A DNA stretch of 64,000 bases, from the NCBI RefSeq assembly GCF_014138265.1, contig NZ_JACGXL010000008.1, forward strand, positions 124,001 to 188,000, written 5' to 3'. The notes beneath the pieces are model-generated. The model searched no databases. It saw only the letters and a program-made list of their open reading frames with translations, and was not told the DNA's origin. The stretch comes from Dokdonella fugitiva. Its GTDB lineage: Bacteria; Pseudomonadota; Gammaproteobacteria; Xanthomonadales; Rhodanobacteraceae. Every line of letters begins with the position of its first letter. Positions within the stretch are counted from its first letter, which is position 1. Below are positions 24,835-32,825 of the stretch, in pieces. Both the position numbers and the translations under genes were made by a program.

Positions 24835-24852
24835 CCCTGAACATGTTCAGGG
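24835..24852. promoter_or_regulatory. Perfect 18-bp palindrome downstream of the fadE promoter
   Basis: CCCTGAACATGTTCAGGG is fully self-complementary and is flanked by a further ACTGGC (24818) .. GCCAGT (24860) inverted pair. It could be an operator or a leader hairpin. Confidence 0.45.
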
Positions 24853-25005
24853 GCCGCGCGCCAGTACGGCGCGTTCGCAACCCCGGGCACGGCCCGTGAT
24901 GCGAAGCCGCGAACGGCCCGTGCCGCGCGCGGCGAACACGCCCCGATCCGGGCGTGTCGAATCGAAGGTGGCCTCGCGCCATCGCTTCTTCGCCAGGAGT
25001 TCGTC

Positions 25006-27474
25006 GTGACTGCATTCCTTCCGTTCCTCGCCGCACTCGTCGTGTCGCTGTACGCGGCTTTCGCGCGCGTGCGCCTGTTGCCGTGGTCGATCGCGACCGC
25101 AGTGGCGATCGTCGGTGTCGGCGTCCTCGCCGGGTCATCGGCGCTCGCGATCGCGGTGCCGCTGGTGTTGCTCGCGCTCGTCGCGGTGCCGCTCAACCTC
25201 GTCGGCTTCCGTCGCCGCAAGCTCAGCGCGCCGGCGCTCGCGGCATTCCAGAAGGTGACGCCGCAGTTGTCGCCGACCGAGCAGATCGCGCTCGACGCGG
25301 GCACGGTCGGGTTCGAAGGCGAACTCTTCAGCGGCAAGCCGGACTGGAAGCAGCTCCTGAAGCAGCCGAAGCCGGAACTCTCGGTGGAAGAACAGGCGTT
25401 CCTCGACGGCCCGGTCGAGGAACTCTGCGCGATGGTCAACGACTGGCAGATCACGCACGAACTCGCGGACCTGCCGCCGGAGATCTGGGACTTCCTCAAG
25501 AAGAAGAAATTCTTCGGCATGATCATCCCGAAGGAATACGGCGGCCTCGACTTCTCCGCGCTCGCGCAGTCCGCGGTGCTGCAGAAGCTCATGGGCATCT
25601 CCGGCTCCTTGTCCTCGACGGTCGGCGTGCCGAACTCGCTCGGCCCGGGCGAGCTCCTCATGCACTACGGCACGCAGGAGCAGCGCGACTACTACCTGCC
25701 GCGCCTCGCCGACGGCCGCGAGATCCCGTGCTTCGCGCTCACCGGCCCGTACGCGGGTTCGGATGCGACGTCGATCCCCGACTACGGCATCGTCTGCAAG
25801 GGCGAGTGGAACGGCGCGAACGTGCTCGGCGTGCGGCTCACGTTCGACAAGCGCTACATCACGCTCGCGCCGATCGCGACCTTGTTCGGCCTCGCGTTCC
25901 GCATGCACGATCCGGATCACCTGCTCGGCGACGTCGAGGACATCGGCATCACGCTCGCGCTGCTGCCGCACGACACCAAGGGTCTCGAGTTCGGTCGTCG
26001 CCATTTCCCGCTCAACGCGGCGTTCCAGAACGGCCCGGTGCGCGGCAAGGACGTGTTCGTGCCGCTGTCGCAGCTGATCGGCGGCGAGGCGATGGCGGGG
26101 CAGGGCTGGCGCATGCTGGTCGAATGCCTGTCGATCGGCCGCGGCATCACCTTGCCGTCGAACGCGGCGGGTGCGGTGAAGGCGGGCGTGATCGCGTCCG
26201 GCGCGTACGCGCGCATCCGCAAGCAGTTCGGCATCGCGATCGGTCGCTTCGAAGGCATCGAGGAAGCGCTCGCGCGCATCGCGGGGCATTCCTACCAGAT
26301 CAGCGCGCTGTCCAAGGCGAGCGCGGCCGCGGTCGATCGCGGCGAGAAGCCCGCAGTGCCGTCGGCGATCGCGAAGTACCACGCGACCGAACTCGGTCGC
26401 GAGGTCGCCAAGGACATCATGGACATCCACGGCGGCAAGGGCGTGCAGCTGGGGCCGAGCAACTACGCCGGCCGCGGCTGGCAGACCTCGCCGATCGCGA
26501 TCACGGTGGAAGGCGCGAACATCATGACGCGCAGCCTCATGATCTTCGGCCAGGGCGCGATCCGCTGCCATCCGTACGTGCTGCGCGAGATGGAAGCGCT
26601 GAAGATCTCCGACTACCGCGAGAAGCTGAAGGCGTTCGACGCGGCGCTGTGGGGCCATGTCGGCTTCGCGATCTCCAACGCGGTGCGCAGCTTCGTGCTC
26701 GGCGTCACGTTCGGCAAGATCGGCCGCGTGCCGGGCGATGCGTACACGAAGCGCTACTTCCGCAAGCTCAATCGCTACGCGGCGGCGCTCGCGCTGGTCG
26801 CGGACACCTCGATGCTCGTGCTCGGCGGCAAGCTCAAGTTCAAGGAGAAGCTGTCGGCGCGCCTCGGCGACGTGCTGTCGAACCTCTACATCGCGAGCGC
26901 GATGCTCAAGCGCTACGAGGACCAGGAGCGCCCGGTCACGGACCAACCGTTGCTCGCGTGGGCGTTCCACGACTGCGTCTACCGCATGCAGGGCGCGCTC
27001 GACGGCGTGCTGCGCAACTTCCCGGTGCGGCCGGTCGCATGGGTGCTGCGCGCGCTCGTGTTCCCGTTCGGTCGCCGCGAGGAGGCGCCGTCGGACCGCC
27101 TCGGCCACCGCGTCGCGGCGATCCTCTGTGCGCCGGGCGAAGCGCGCGATCGCCTCGCCGAGTGGGTCTACCTCACGCCGAACGCGAACAACCCGGTCGG
27201 CCGCATGAACGCGCTGCTGCCCGATGTGATCGCGGCCGAGCCGGTCGAGCGCAAGTTCCTCAAGGCCGCGAAGGCGGGCGAACTCGCCGGCTACGACTGG
27301 GACAGCCAGCTCGCCGACGCGGAAGCGAAGGGCGTCATCGACGCGGCCGAACGCGCGCTGCTCGCGCGCGTGCGCGCGGCGACGTTCGAGTTCATCTCGG
27401 TCGACGACTTCGACCCGGCGGAACTCGCGGCCGGCAAGCGCACGAAGCCGTCGTCGCTGCGCTCGGTGGCCTGA
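25006..27474 (+). CDS. fadE: Acyl-CoA dehydrogenase FadE
   Basis: An 822-residue enzyme of the long FadE/YafH class, matching the usual length of about 815. Two or three N-terminal hydrophobic segments (to about residue 68) tether it to the membrane. The FAD-dependent acyl-CoA dehydrogenase domain follows, with ITHELADLPPEIWDFLKKKKFFGMIIPKEYGGL and CFALTGPYAGSD, and then a C-terminal DUF1974 region with its YREKLKAFDAALWGHVGFAI segment. It catalyses the first oxidation of fatty acyl-CoA in beta-oxidation and passes electrons to the ETF encoded at 36.8-38.6 kb. GTG start with AGGAG at 24995-24999. Divergent from a TetR regulator. Confidence 0.94.
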   Translation: MTAFLPFLAALVVSLYAAFARVRLLPWSIATAVAIVGVGVLAGSSALAIAVPLVLLALVAVPLNLVGFRRRKLSAPALAAFQKVTPQLSPTEQIALDAGTVGFEGELFSGKPDWKQLLKQPKPELSVEEQAFLDGPVEELCAMVNDWQITHELADLPPEIWDFLKKKKFFGMIIPKEYGGLDFSALAQSAVLQKLMGISGSLSSTVGVPNSLGPGELLMHYGTQEQRDYYLPRLADGREIPCFALTGPYAGSDATSIPDYGIVCKGEWNGANVLGVRLTFDKRYITLAPIATLFGLAFRMHDPDHLLGDVEDIGITLALLPHDTKGLEFGRRHFPLNAAFQNGPVRGKDVFVPLSQLIGGEAMAGQGWRMLVECLSIGRGITLPSNAAGAVKAGVIASGAYARIRKQFGIAIGRFEGIEEALARIAGHSYQISALSKASAAAVDRGEKPAVPSAIAKYHATELGREVAKDIMDIHGGKGVQLGPSNYAGRGWQTSPIAITVEGANIMTRSLMIFGQGAIRCHPYVLREMEALKISDYREKLKAFDAALWGHVGFAISNAVRSFVLGVTFGKIGRVPGDAYTKRYFRKLNRYAAALALVADTSMLVLGGKLKFKEKLSARLGDVLSNLYIASAMLKRYEDQERPVTDQPLLAWAFHDCVYRMQGALDGVLRNFPVRPVAWVLRALVFPFGRREEAPSDRLGHRVAAILCAPGEARDRLAEWVYLTPNANNPVGRMNALLPDVIAAEPVERKFLKAAKAGELAGYDWDSQLADAEAKGVIDAAERALLARVRAATFEFISVDDFDPAELAAGKRTKPSSLRSVA

Positions 27475-27493
27475 CAGGCTCGACACATCGCCC

Positions 27494-27565
27494 CTGTGGG
27501 AGCGGCGGAAGCCGCGATGCTTGTTCGAGCATTCAAGAGCATCGCGGCTTCCGCCGCTCCCACAG
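27494..27565. repeat. Inverted pair of GTGGGAGCGGC-type palindromes
   Basis: CTGTGGGAGCGGCGGAAGCC and its mirrored copy ending CCGCCGCTCCCACAG are separated by about 18 bp and form a long near-perfect hairpin after fadE. It may act as a 3' stabiliser; it has no T-tract. Confidence 0.65.
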
Positions 27566-27623
27566 GGATCCATCGGGGGCGCCGGGGTGAGGCGCGAATC
27601 GCGCACTCGATGAGGAGACGCGG

Positions 27624-28094
27624 ATGAGTTCCCAAGCGCTGAACCTGTTCCGCCGCCACGGCCGCTCCGCGTGGGGTCGCTGGCTCGTCTCGCGCGCGAT
27701 CTGCTGGCGCGCGCCGTACTTCGCGTCGATCGCGCCGACGATCGAAGTGCTCGAGCCCTGGCGCTGCGTCGTGCGCATCCGTGACCGGCGCCGCGTGCAC
27801 AACCACATCGGCACGGTGCATGCGATCGCGCTGTGCAACATGGCCGAACTCGCCGGCGGCCTCGCGACGGACGCGACGATCCCCGACGCGATGCGCTGGA
27901 TCCCGAAGGGGATGAGCGTGCGCTACCTCAAGAAGGCGAAAGGCCCGATGACCGCGACCGCGCGCGTGCCGGCGATCGCGGCGGCGGCGAGTGGCAGCGA
28001 AGTGCACGTCACGGTCGAGGTGCAGGACGCGGGCGGCGAGGCGGTGTTCGACGCCGACATCACGATGTGGATCTCGCCGCGCAAGACGCAGTGA
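27624..28094 (+). CDS. DUF4442 hotdog-fold protein (thioesterase-like)
   Basis: A 156-residue protein of the DUF4442 family, which has the hotdog fold of acyl-CoA thioesterases such as PaaI. Typical segments are YFASIAPTIEVLEPWRCVVRI, NHIGTVHAIALCNMAELAGGLATD and KGMSVRYLKKAKGPMTATA. The NHIGTVHA stretch supplies the likely active-site His and Asn-type residues. Substrate unknown; a role in removing acyl-CoA intermediates near fadE is plausible but unproven. Starts at an ATG with GAGGAGA upstream. Confidence 0.85.
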   Translation: MSSQALNLFRRHGRSAWGRWLVSRAICWRAPYFASIAPTIEVLEPWRCVVRIRDRRRVHNHIGTVHAIALCNMAELAGGLATDATIPDAMRWIPKGMSVRYLKKAKGPMTATARVPAIAAAASGSEVHVTVEVQDAGGEAVFDADITMWISPRKTQ

Positions 28095-28304
28095 CGCGCA
28101 GCATCGTCCGTAGGAGCGCACCCTGTGCGCGACAGGCGTCGCGACGCTGCGAGGGCGCGTTATCGCAAGCGGCTTGGGGGAGACCTTGGACGCGCGCGGT
28201 CGCGCACAGGGTGCGCTCCTACGGTTGTCACGTCGCTTCGTGACACATCGTCGCAGCGTGGGATACTTGCCGCGCGGCAATCCGCCGCGCCAGGGGCGCA
28301 TTGC

Positions 28305-28742
28305 ATGGACCCATTCCTCCAGGCCGCGATCGACGAAGCGAAGGCGGGCCTTGCCGAAGGCGGCATCCCGATCGGTTCGGTGATCGTGCACGAGGGACGC
28401 ATCATCGGCCGCGGCCACAACCGCCGCGTGCAGAAGGGCAGCGCGATCCTGCACGGCGAGATGGACGCGCTCGAGAACGCGGGGCGCCATCCGGCCAAGG
28501 TGTACCGCGAGAGCGTGATCTACACGACGCTGTCGCCGTGCCCGATGTGCAGCGGCGCGATCGCGCTGTACGGCATCCCGCGCGTGGTCGTCGGCGAGAA
28601 CCGCTCGTTCATGGGCGAGGAAGCGTGGCTGACGAGCCGCGGCGTCGCGATCGAGGTCGTCGACGATGCGACCTGCGTCGCGCTCATGCACGACTTCATG
28701 CGCGACAAGCCGGAGCTGTGGAACGAGGATATCGGCGTCTGA
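28305..28742 (+). CDS. Nucleoside/cytosine deaminase (FCY1-like)
   Basis: A 145-residue zinc-dependent deaminase. The zinc site is intact: ILHGEMDA with His50 and catalytic Glu52, and SPCPMC with Cys79 and Cys82. The sequence from GGIPIGSVIVHEGRIIGRGHN through VVVGENRSFMGEE is closer to yeast-type cytosine deaminase than to TadA, so a base-salvage role (cytosine or a related base) is likely. The ATG at 28305 was chosen; the upstream extension reads through an inverted repeat (GTAGGAGCGCACCCTGTGCG near 28111 and its mirror near 28205). Single gene. Confidence 0.88.
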   Translation: MDPFLQAAIDEAKAGLAEGGIPIGSVIVHEGRIIGRGHNRRVQKGSAILHGEMDALENAGRHPAKVYRESVIYTTLSPCPMCSGAIALYGIPRVVVGENRSFMGEEAWLTSRGVAIEVVDDATCVALMHDFMRDKPELWNEDIGV

Positions 28743-28781
28743 TGCCGGGAGGCTGTGCGACAGCCTCGAACGAGCGTGAAG

Positions 28782-29630
28782 CTACCCGCGCAACGCCTGC
28801 GCATGGTGGCGCAGGTGGTCTTCGACGAAGCTCTGGATGAACCAGTAGCTGTGGTCGTAGCCGGCGCGGCGGCGCAGGTCGAGCGCCTGGCCGGTCGAGC
28901 GGCAGGCGCGTTCGAGGAATTCGGGGCGCAGTTGCACGTCCAGGAATTTGTCCGCGTCGCCCTGGTCGACGAGCAGGGTGCCGGGGAAGCGTGCGCCGTC
29001 TTCGATCAGTGCGGTCGCGTCGTACGCGCGCCACGCGTCGCGATCGTCGCCGAGGTAGCGCGGGAACGCCTTCTGTCCCCACGGCACCTGGATCGGCGCG
29101 GCGATCGGCGCGAACGCGGACACCGAGCGGTAGCGCGACGGGTTCTTCAGCGCGATCGTGAGCGCGCCGTGGCCGCCCATCGAATGGCCGAAGATCGACG
29201 CACGCGTCGTGTCGAGCGCAGGGAACCGTGCCGCGAGCAGCGCGGGGAGTTCGTCGACGACGTAGCCTTGCATGCGGAAGCGCGACGCGAACGCGGGCGT
29301 GGTCGCATCGAGGTAGAAGCCGGCGCCTTCGCCGAATTCCCAGTCGCCGGTCGCGCCGTCGATGCCGGTGTCGCGCGGGCTCGTGTCGGGCGTGACGAGT
29401 GCGATGCCGAGTTCGGCGGCGACGCGCTGCGCGCCGGCCTTGATCGCGAACGTCTCCTCGGTGCAGGTGAGTCCGGCTAGGTAGTACAGCACGGGCGCCT
29501 TCGCGCCCGGCGCGAGCGGCGGCAGGTAGACGCCGAAGCGCATCGCGCCGGCGGTCGTCGCGGAGGCGTGGCGGTAGAAGCCTTGGGTGCCGCCGAAGCA
29601 GCGTTGTTCGGACAGTGTTTCGAGGGACAT
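28782..29630 (-). CDS. fghA: S-formylglutathione hydrolase
   Basis: A 282-residue esterase of the FghA/esterase D family. It hydrolyses S-formylglutathione to formate and glutathione, the second step of glutathione-dependent formaldehyde detoxification. The serine nucleophile is Ser150 in FGHSMGGHGAL; the acid is Asp227 in DQGDADKFLD, and the catalytic His lies in GYDHSYWF. The N-terminus (LSEQRCFGGTQGFYRHAS) is typical. The partner formaldehyde dehydrogenase gene (adhC/frmA) is not in the window. The ATG at 29628-29630 was chosen over one 31 codons upstream on family length. Confidence 0.93.
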   Translation of the reverse strand: MSLETLSEQRCFGGTQGFYRHASATTAGAMRFGVYLPPLAPGAKAPVLYYLAGLTCTEETFAIKAGAQRVAAELGIALVTPDTSPRDTGIDGATGDWEFGEGAGFYLDATTPAFASRFRMQGYVVDELPALLAARFPALDTTRASIFGHSMGGHGALTIALKNPSRYRSVSAFAPIAAPIQVPWGQKAFPRYLGDDRDAWRAYDATALIEDGARFPGTLLVDQGDADKFLDVQLRPEFLERACRSTGQALDLRRRAGYDHSYWFIQSFVEDHLRHHAQALRG

Positions 29631-29752
29631 GAGGCGATCGTTCGCGGGCGATCCGCCATCCTCGGCCATGTCGGCGCGCTCACGCAAGGCCGGTCGCGAC
29701 GCGCCGACGCGTGCGGCTATCATTGCGCGCTTCCGCCCGAGAGCCGTGCCGC

Positions 29753-30241
29753 ATGCCCTACACCCCGATCGTCGCGACCCTCGGCTACGTGCTCTCGCCG
29801 GATCGCCGTCGCGTGCTCATGATCCATCGCAACACGCGCCCGGGCGACCATCACCTCGGCAAGTACAACGGCCTCGGCGGCAAGCTCGATCCGCACGAGG
29901 ACGTGCTCGCGGGCATGCGTCGCGAGATCCGCGAGGAAGCGGGCATCGAATGCACGGCGCTCGAGCTGCGCGGCACGATCAGCTGGCCCGGCTTCGGCAA
30001 GCACGGCGAGGACTGGCTCGGCTTCCTCTTCCTCGTCACCGCGTTCGAAGGCACGCCGCTGCCGGCGAACCCCGAGGGCACGCTCGAATGGGTCGACGTC
30101 GACCAGCTCGACACGCTGCCGATGTGGGAAGGCGACCGCCACTTCCTGCCGCTCGTGTTCGACGGCGATCCGCGCCCGTTCCACGGCGTGATGCCGTACG
30201 AGGGCGGGCGCATGCTGTCGTGGAGCTGTTCGCGCGTGTAG
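29753..30241 (+). CDS. NUDIX hydrolase (MutT/8-oxo-dGTPase-like)
   Basis: A 162-residue NUDIX enzyme. The NUDIX box is complete, running from GGKLDPHED to REIREEAGI, with the metal-binding REIREE core. The N-terminal ATLGYVLSPDRRRVLMIHRN and the later LPMWEGDRHFLPLVFDGDPRPFHGVMPYEGGRMLSWS are typical of 7,8-dihydro-8-oxoguanine triphosphatases (MTH1-like), which clean oxidised nucleotides from the pool. The gene is divergent from fghA and ends 7 bp from the convergent transporter gene. Confidence 0.88.
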   Translation: MPYTPIVATLGYVLSPDRRRVLMIHRNTRPGDHHLGKYNGLGGKLDPHEDVLAGMRREIREEAGIECTALELRGTISWPGFGKHGEDWLGFLFLVTAFEGTPLPANPEGTLEWVDVDQLDTLPMWEGDRHFLPLVFDGDPRPFHGVMPYEGGRMLSWSCSRV

Positions 30242-30248
30242 CGGCGAC

Positions 30249-31523
30249 TCACGCGCGTGGCGATGCGTCCTTGCGCGCAGCCCCTGCATCGAGTAGCCGC
30301 GCGGTCTGCCAGCCGATCGAGGCCGAACTCGCCGCGGCGACGACGGTGAGCAGCGCGAGCATCGGCGAGGTCGCGCCGAGCAGGCGCAGGCCGTTGAGGC
30401 CGCCGTTGACGACGACGTCGCCGAAGCGCCAGACCGAGGTGTCGATGAAGTTCTTGGTCTTGTAGCGCGTCTCGGCGTCGACCTGCGTGTAGAGCGAGTC
30501 GGACGCGGGCTTGAAGATGCCGTACGCGCTCGCGCGCGTGACCACCGCGACGACCGCGATCCATGCGCCGCCGAACAGCGCGAACAGCGCGAGCATGATC
30601 GCCTTGACGATGCCGTCGAGCGCGAGCGCGGCGGACGGGCCGACACGCATCATCAGGATGCGCGTCGCACTGAGCTGGAACGCCGCCTGCAGCACGTTGA
30701 CCCACAGGTCGATGTTCGCGGAGAAATTGATGCGCGCCTCGCGCGTCGTGTTGACGACGCCGTTGTAGTCGATGAGGAACGCGTAGATGACCGTGCCGAC
30801 CGCGTCGCCGAGCAGCATGAGCAGGGCCATGCGCCGCATCAGCGGCGACTTCAGCGTTTCGATCGCGCCGCCGAGGAAGCTGCCGCCGATGATGCGTTCG
30901 TCGCGATGCTCGTCGCCGACCACCGGATGCGCCTTCGACCAGCGCGCGAGCGCGAACACGCAGCCGATCGCGAGGCCGAGCAGCAGCGAGGAGACGACGA
31001 GCAGGCCCGGCACGCCGGTGATGTCGTTGAGCACCTTGGTGAGCACGGGCCCCGCGATCGCACCGGCGGCGCCGCCGAGCGCGATGACCGGGAACAGCCG
31101 GTGCGCCTGTTCGGCGTCGAACAGGTCGGCCATGAAGCTCCAGAACACCGCGACGACGAACAGGTTGAACACGCTGACCCAGACGAAGAACACCGAGCCG
31201 AGCACGCGCGGGCCGATCGTGTCCTGCAGCTGGAACAGCGGGATGAACGCGATCATGCCGAGGATGAAGAACGCGTAGACGACCGGCACGAACACGCGCC
31301 GTGGATAGCGCGCGACGAGCGCGCCGTACAGCGGCGTCAGCGAGATCGTGCCGATGAACGTCGACAGGTAGAACAGCGGCAGCGCGGTCGAGCCGACCGC
31401 CGCGGAGAGCTGGTCGCGCACCGGGCGCAGCACGTAGTAGGCCGCGAGCACGCAGAAGAAGTAGGCGAACGCGACCGCGACGGCGAACCATTCGTGCTGC
31501 TGGATGGCGGGGCGTTTCGGCAA
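30249..31523 (-). CDS. NTT-like MFS nucleotide/metabolite transporter
   Basis: A 424-residue inner-membrane protein with about 12 hydrophobic helices. The opening EWFAVAVAFAYFFCVLAAYYVLRPVRDQ and the loop ARYPRRVFVPVVY match the Npt1/Npt2 (ATP/ADP translocase-related) group within the major facilitator superfamily. In free-living bacteria the substrate of this group is not settled. A TTG start at 31521-31523 is preferred because AGGA lies seven bases upstream and the ATG at 31664 lies in a repeat. It converges on the NUDIX gene. Confidence 0.8.
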   Translation of the reverse strand: MPKRPAIQQHEWFAVAVAFAYFFCVLAAYYVLRPVRDQLSAAVGSTALPLFYLSTFIGTISLTPLYGALVARYPRRVFVPVVYAFFILGMIAFIPLFQLQDTIGPRVLGSVFFVWVSVFNLFVVAVFWSFMADLFDAEQAHRLFPVIALGGAAGAIAGPVLTKVLNDITGVPGLLVVSSLLLGLAIGCVFALARWSKAHPVVGDEHRDERIIGGSFLGGAIETLKSPLMRRMALLMLLGDAVGTVIYAFLIDYNGVVNTTREARINFSANIDLWVNVLQAAFQLSATRILMMRVGPSAALALDGIVKAIMLALFALFGGAWIAVVAVVTRASAYGIFKPASDSLYTQVDAETRYKTKNFIDTSVWRFGDVVVNGGLNGLRLLGATSPMLALLTVVAAASSASIGWQTARLLDAGAARKDASPRA

Positions 31524-31607
31524 GCGGGATTCCTCGCGGACGCGCAAGCCTAGCACGCACGCATGGATCGCTCGTGCATCGCGCGACTCGCCGCGCTGGT
31601 GTGGAGG

Positions 31608-31754
31608 AGAGCATCGCGCCTTCCGGCGCTCCCACAAAAGCAGCGGCGTGATCGCGATGAGCACTCCTCAGCGCGATGAGCACTCCTCGCCACAGCACGG
31701 CGGCGCGCGCGCGACGGGCGCGCCTCCTGTGGGAGCGGCGGGAGCCGCGATGCT
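31608..31754. repeat. Two facing GTGGGAGCGGC-type palindromes
   Basis: AGCATCGCGCCTTCCGGCGC followed by TCCCACA (from 31608) and TGTGGGAGCGGCGGGAGCCG (from 31728) bracket about 90 bp. That stretch includes a direct repeat, GCGATGAGCACTCCTC, at about 31653 and 31673. No gene is apparent. Confidence 0.55.
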
Positions 31755-31772
31755 CTTTGCGCGGCCGCGAGG

Positions 31773-32585
31773 TTACGCGAGCACCTCGACCGGATCGCCG
31801 ACGCGCACGACGCCGTGGCCGCGCGGGATGAGGTTCTGGCCGAAGGTGACGCCGTCGGGCGAGCGGCGATAGGTGGTGAGCGTGCGCAGCGGTTCGCCGG
31901 CGGGGTCGCGTTCGCCGCGGTCGAAATCGACGGTCGTGAACACGCAGCGCGTGCACGCCTTCGCGACCTCGAACTCGACCTCGCCGACGCGGATGCGCTT
32001 CCAGCCGTCCTCCGCGTGCGGCGCGGTGCCGGCGACGACGAGGTTCGGGCGGAAGCGCAGCATCGGCACCGGGCGTGCGAGCTTCGCGTTGAGGTGGTCG
32101 AGCGCGGCCTGCGAGATGAGCAGCAGCGGGAAGCCGTCGGCGAAGCTCACGAGGTCGTCGTCGGTGCCGTAGCGGCCCTCGTACTTCGCCTTGAGCTTGC
32201 GCGTGCAGGCGTCGTCCATGTGCACGAGGCGCAGCGGCTGGCCGAGGAATTCGCCGAGCCAGGCGTGCGCGGCGGCGTCGGCGAGCAGCGGCGTGACGTC
32301 GGCGCCCCAGACCGCGGTGGCGACGCGCTCGCCGTCGCGCGGCGCGGCGACGCGCAGGGTCGGCATGCCGGGGGCGTCGAGCCGCAGCGCATCGCCGTCG
32401 GGACGTGCCGCGACGAGCGTGAGCCGCGCGAGCTGGCGGCCGGTGACGAACACGCCGTTGGCGTCGACGACCATCCAGCGGCGATCGCCGGCGAGGCCGC
32501 GCGCTTCGACGCTCGCCGAGTCGACGCGCAGCGGCGCGCCGGATTTGAGCGGGAACAGGTGCAGGGCGGAGAGGGTCGCATCCAT
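31773..32585 (-). CDS. MOSC domain protein (YcbX-like)
   Basis: A 270-residue protein with an N-terminal MOSC_N beta-barrel (LSALHLFPLKSGAPLRVDSASVEARGLAGDRRWMVVDANG) and a C-terminal MOSC domain. The conserved cysteine region is EVAKACTRCVFTTVDFDRGER. Proteins of this kind (YcbX, mARC) bind molybdenum cofactor through a cysteine and reduce N-hydroxylated bases; this one lacks the ferredoxin domain of YcbX. The start ATG at 32583-32585 excludes an upstream repeat that keeps the frame open. Confidence 0.88.
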   Translation of the reverse strand: MDATLSALHLFPLKSGAPLRVDSASVEARGLAGDRRWMVVDANGVFVTGRQLARLTLVAARPDGDALRLDAPGMPTLRVAAPRDGERVATAVWGADVTPLLADAAAHAWLGEFLGQPLRLVHMDDACTRKLKAKYEGRYGTDDDLVSFADGFPLLLISQAALDHLNAKLARPVPMLRFRPNLVVAGTAPHAEDGWKRIRVGEVEFEVAKACTRCVFTTVDFDRGERDPAGEPLRTLTTYRRSPDGVTFGQNLIPRGHGVVRVGDPVEVLA

Positions 32586-32627
32586 CGGGCCATTGTGCCT
32601 CACGGCGTCGCAAGGATCGCCTTCCCT

Positions 32628-32745
32628 TCTCCCGCTTGCGGGAGAAGGTGCCGAAGGCGGATGAGGGAACACCGTGCGAGGCTTTCGCAGGCCTCCCTCG
32701 CCCGCGCCTGCGGCGCGACCTCTCCCGCAAGGCGGGAGAGGTGAA
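32628..32745. repeat. Two CTCTCCCGC-type palindromes
   Basis: CTTCTCCCGCTTGCGGGAGA (32630) and, further on, GCCTGCGGCGC and CTCTCCCGCAAGGCGGGAGA (from about 32705) are two members of the composite repeat family, between the divergent MOSC and GMC oxidoreductase genes. Confidence 0.6.
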
Positions 32746-32825
32746 ATCGAGGGCCACGCGAGGATCGGGGTCCCTGCGCCGGCTTCTGGAGTAATGGCTC
32801 TAGCGCCTCCGCATACGCTCGGTCG

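Noticed and set aside
25135-27606. 823-codon minus-strand frame opposite fadE
   Set aside because: Antisense of a high-GC gene; no domain is recognisable and fadE is certain.
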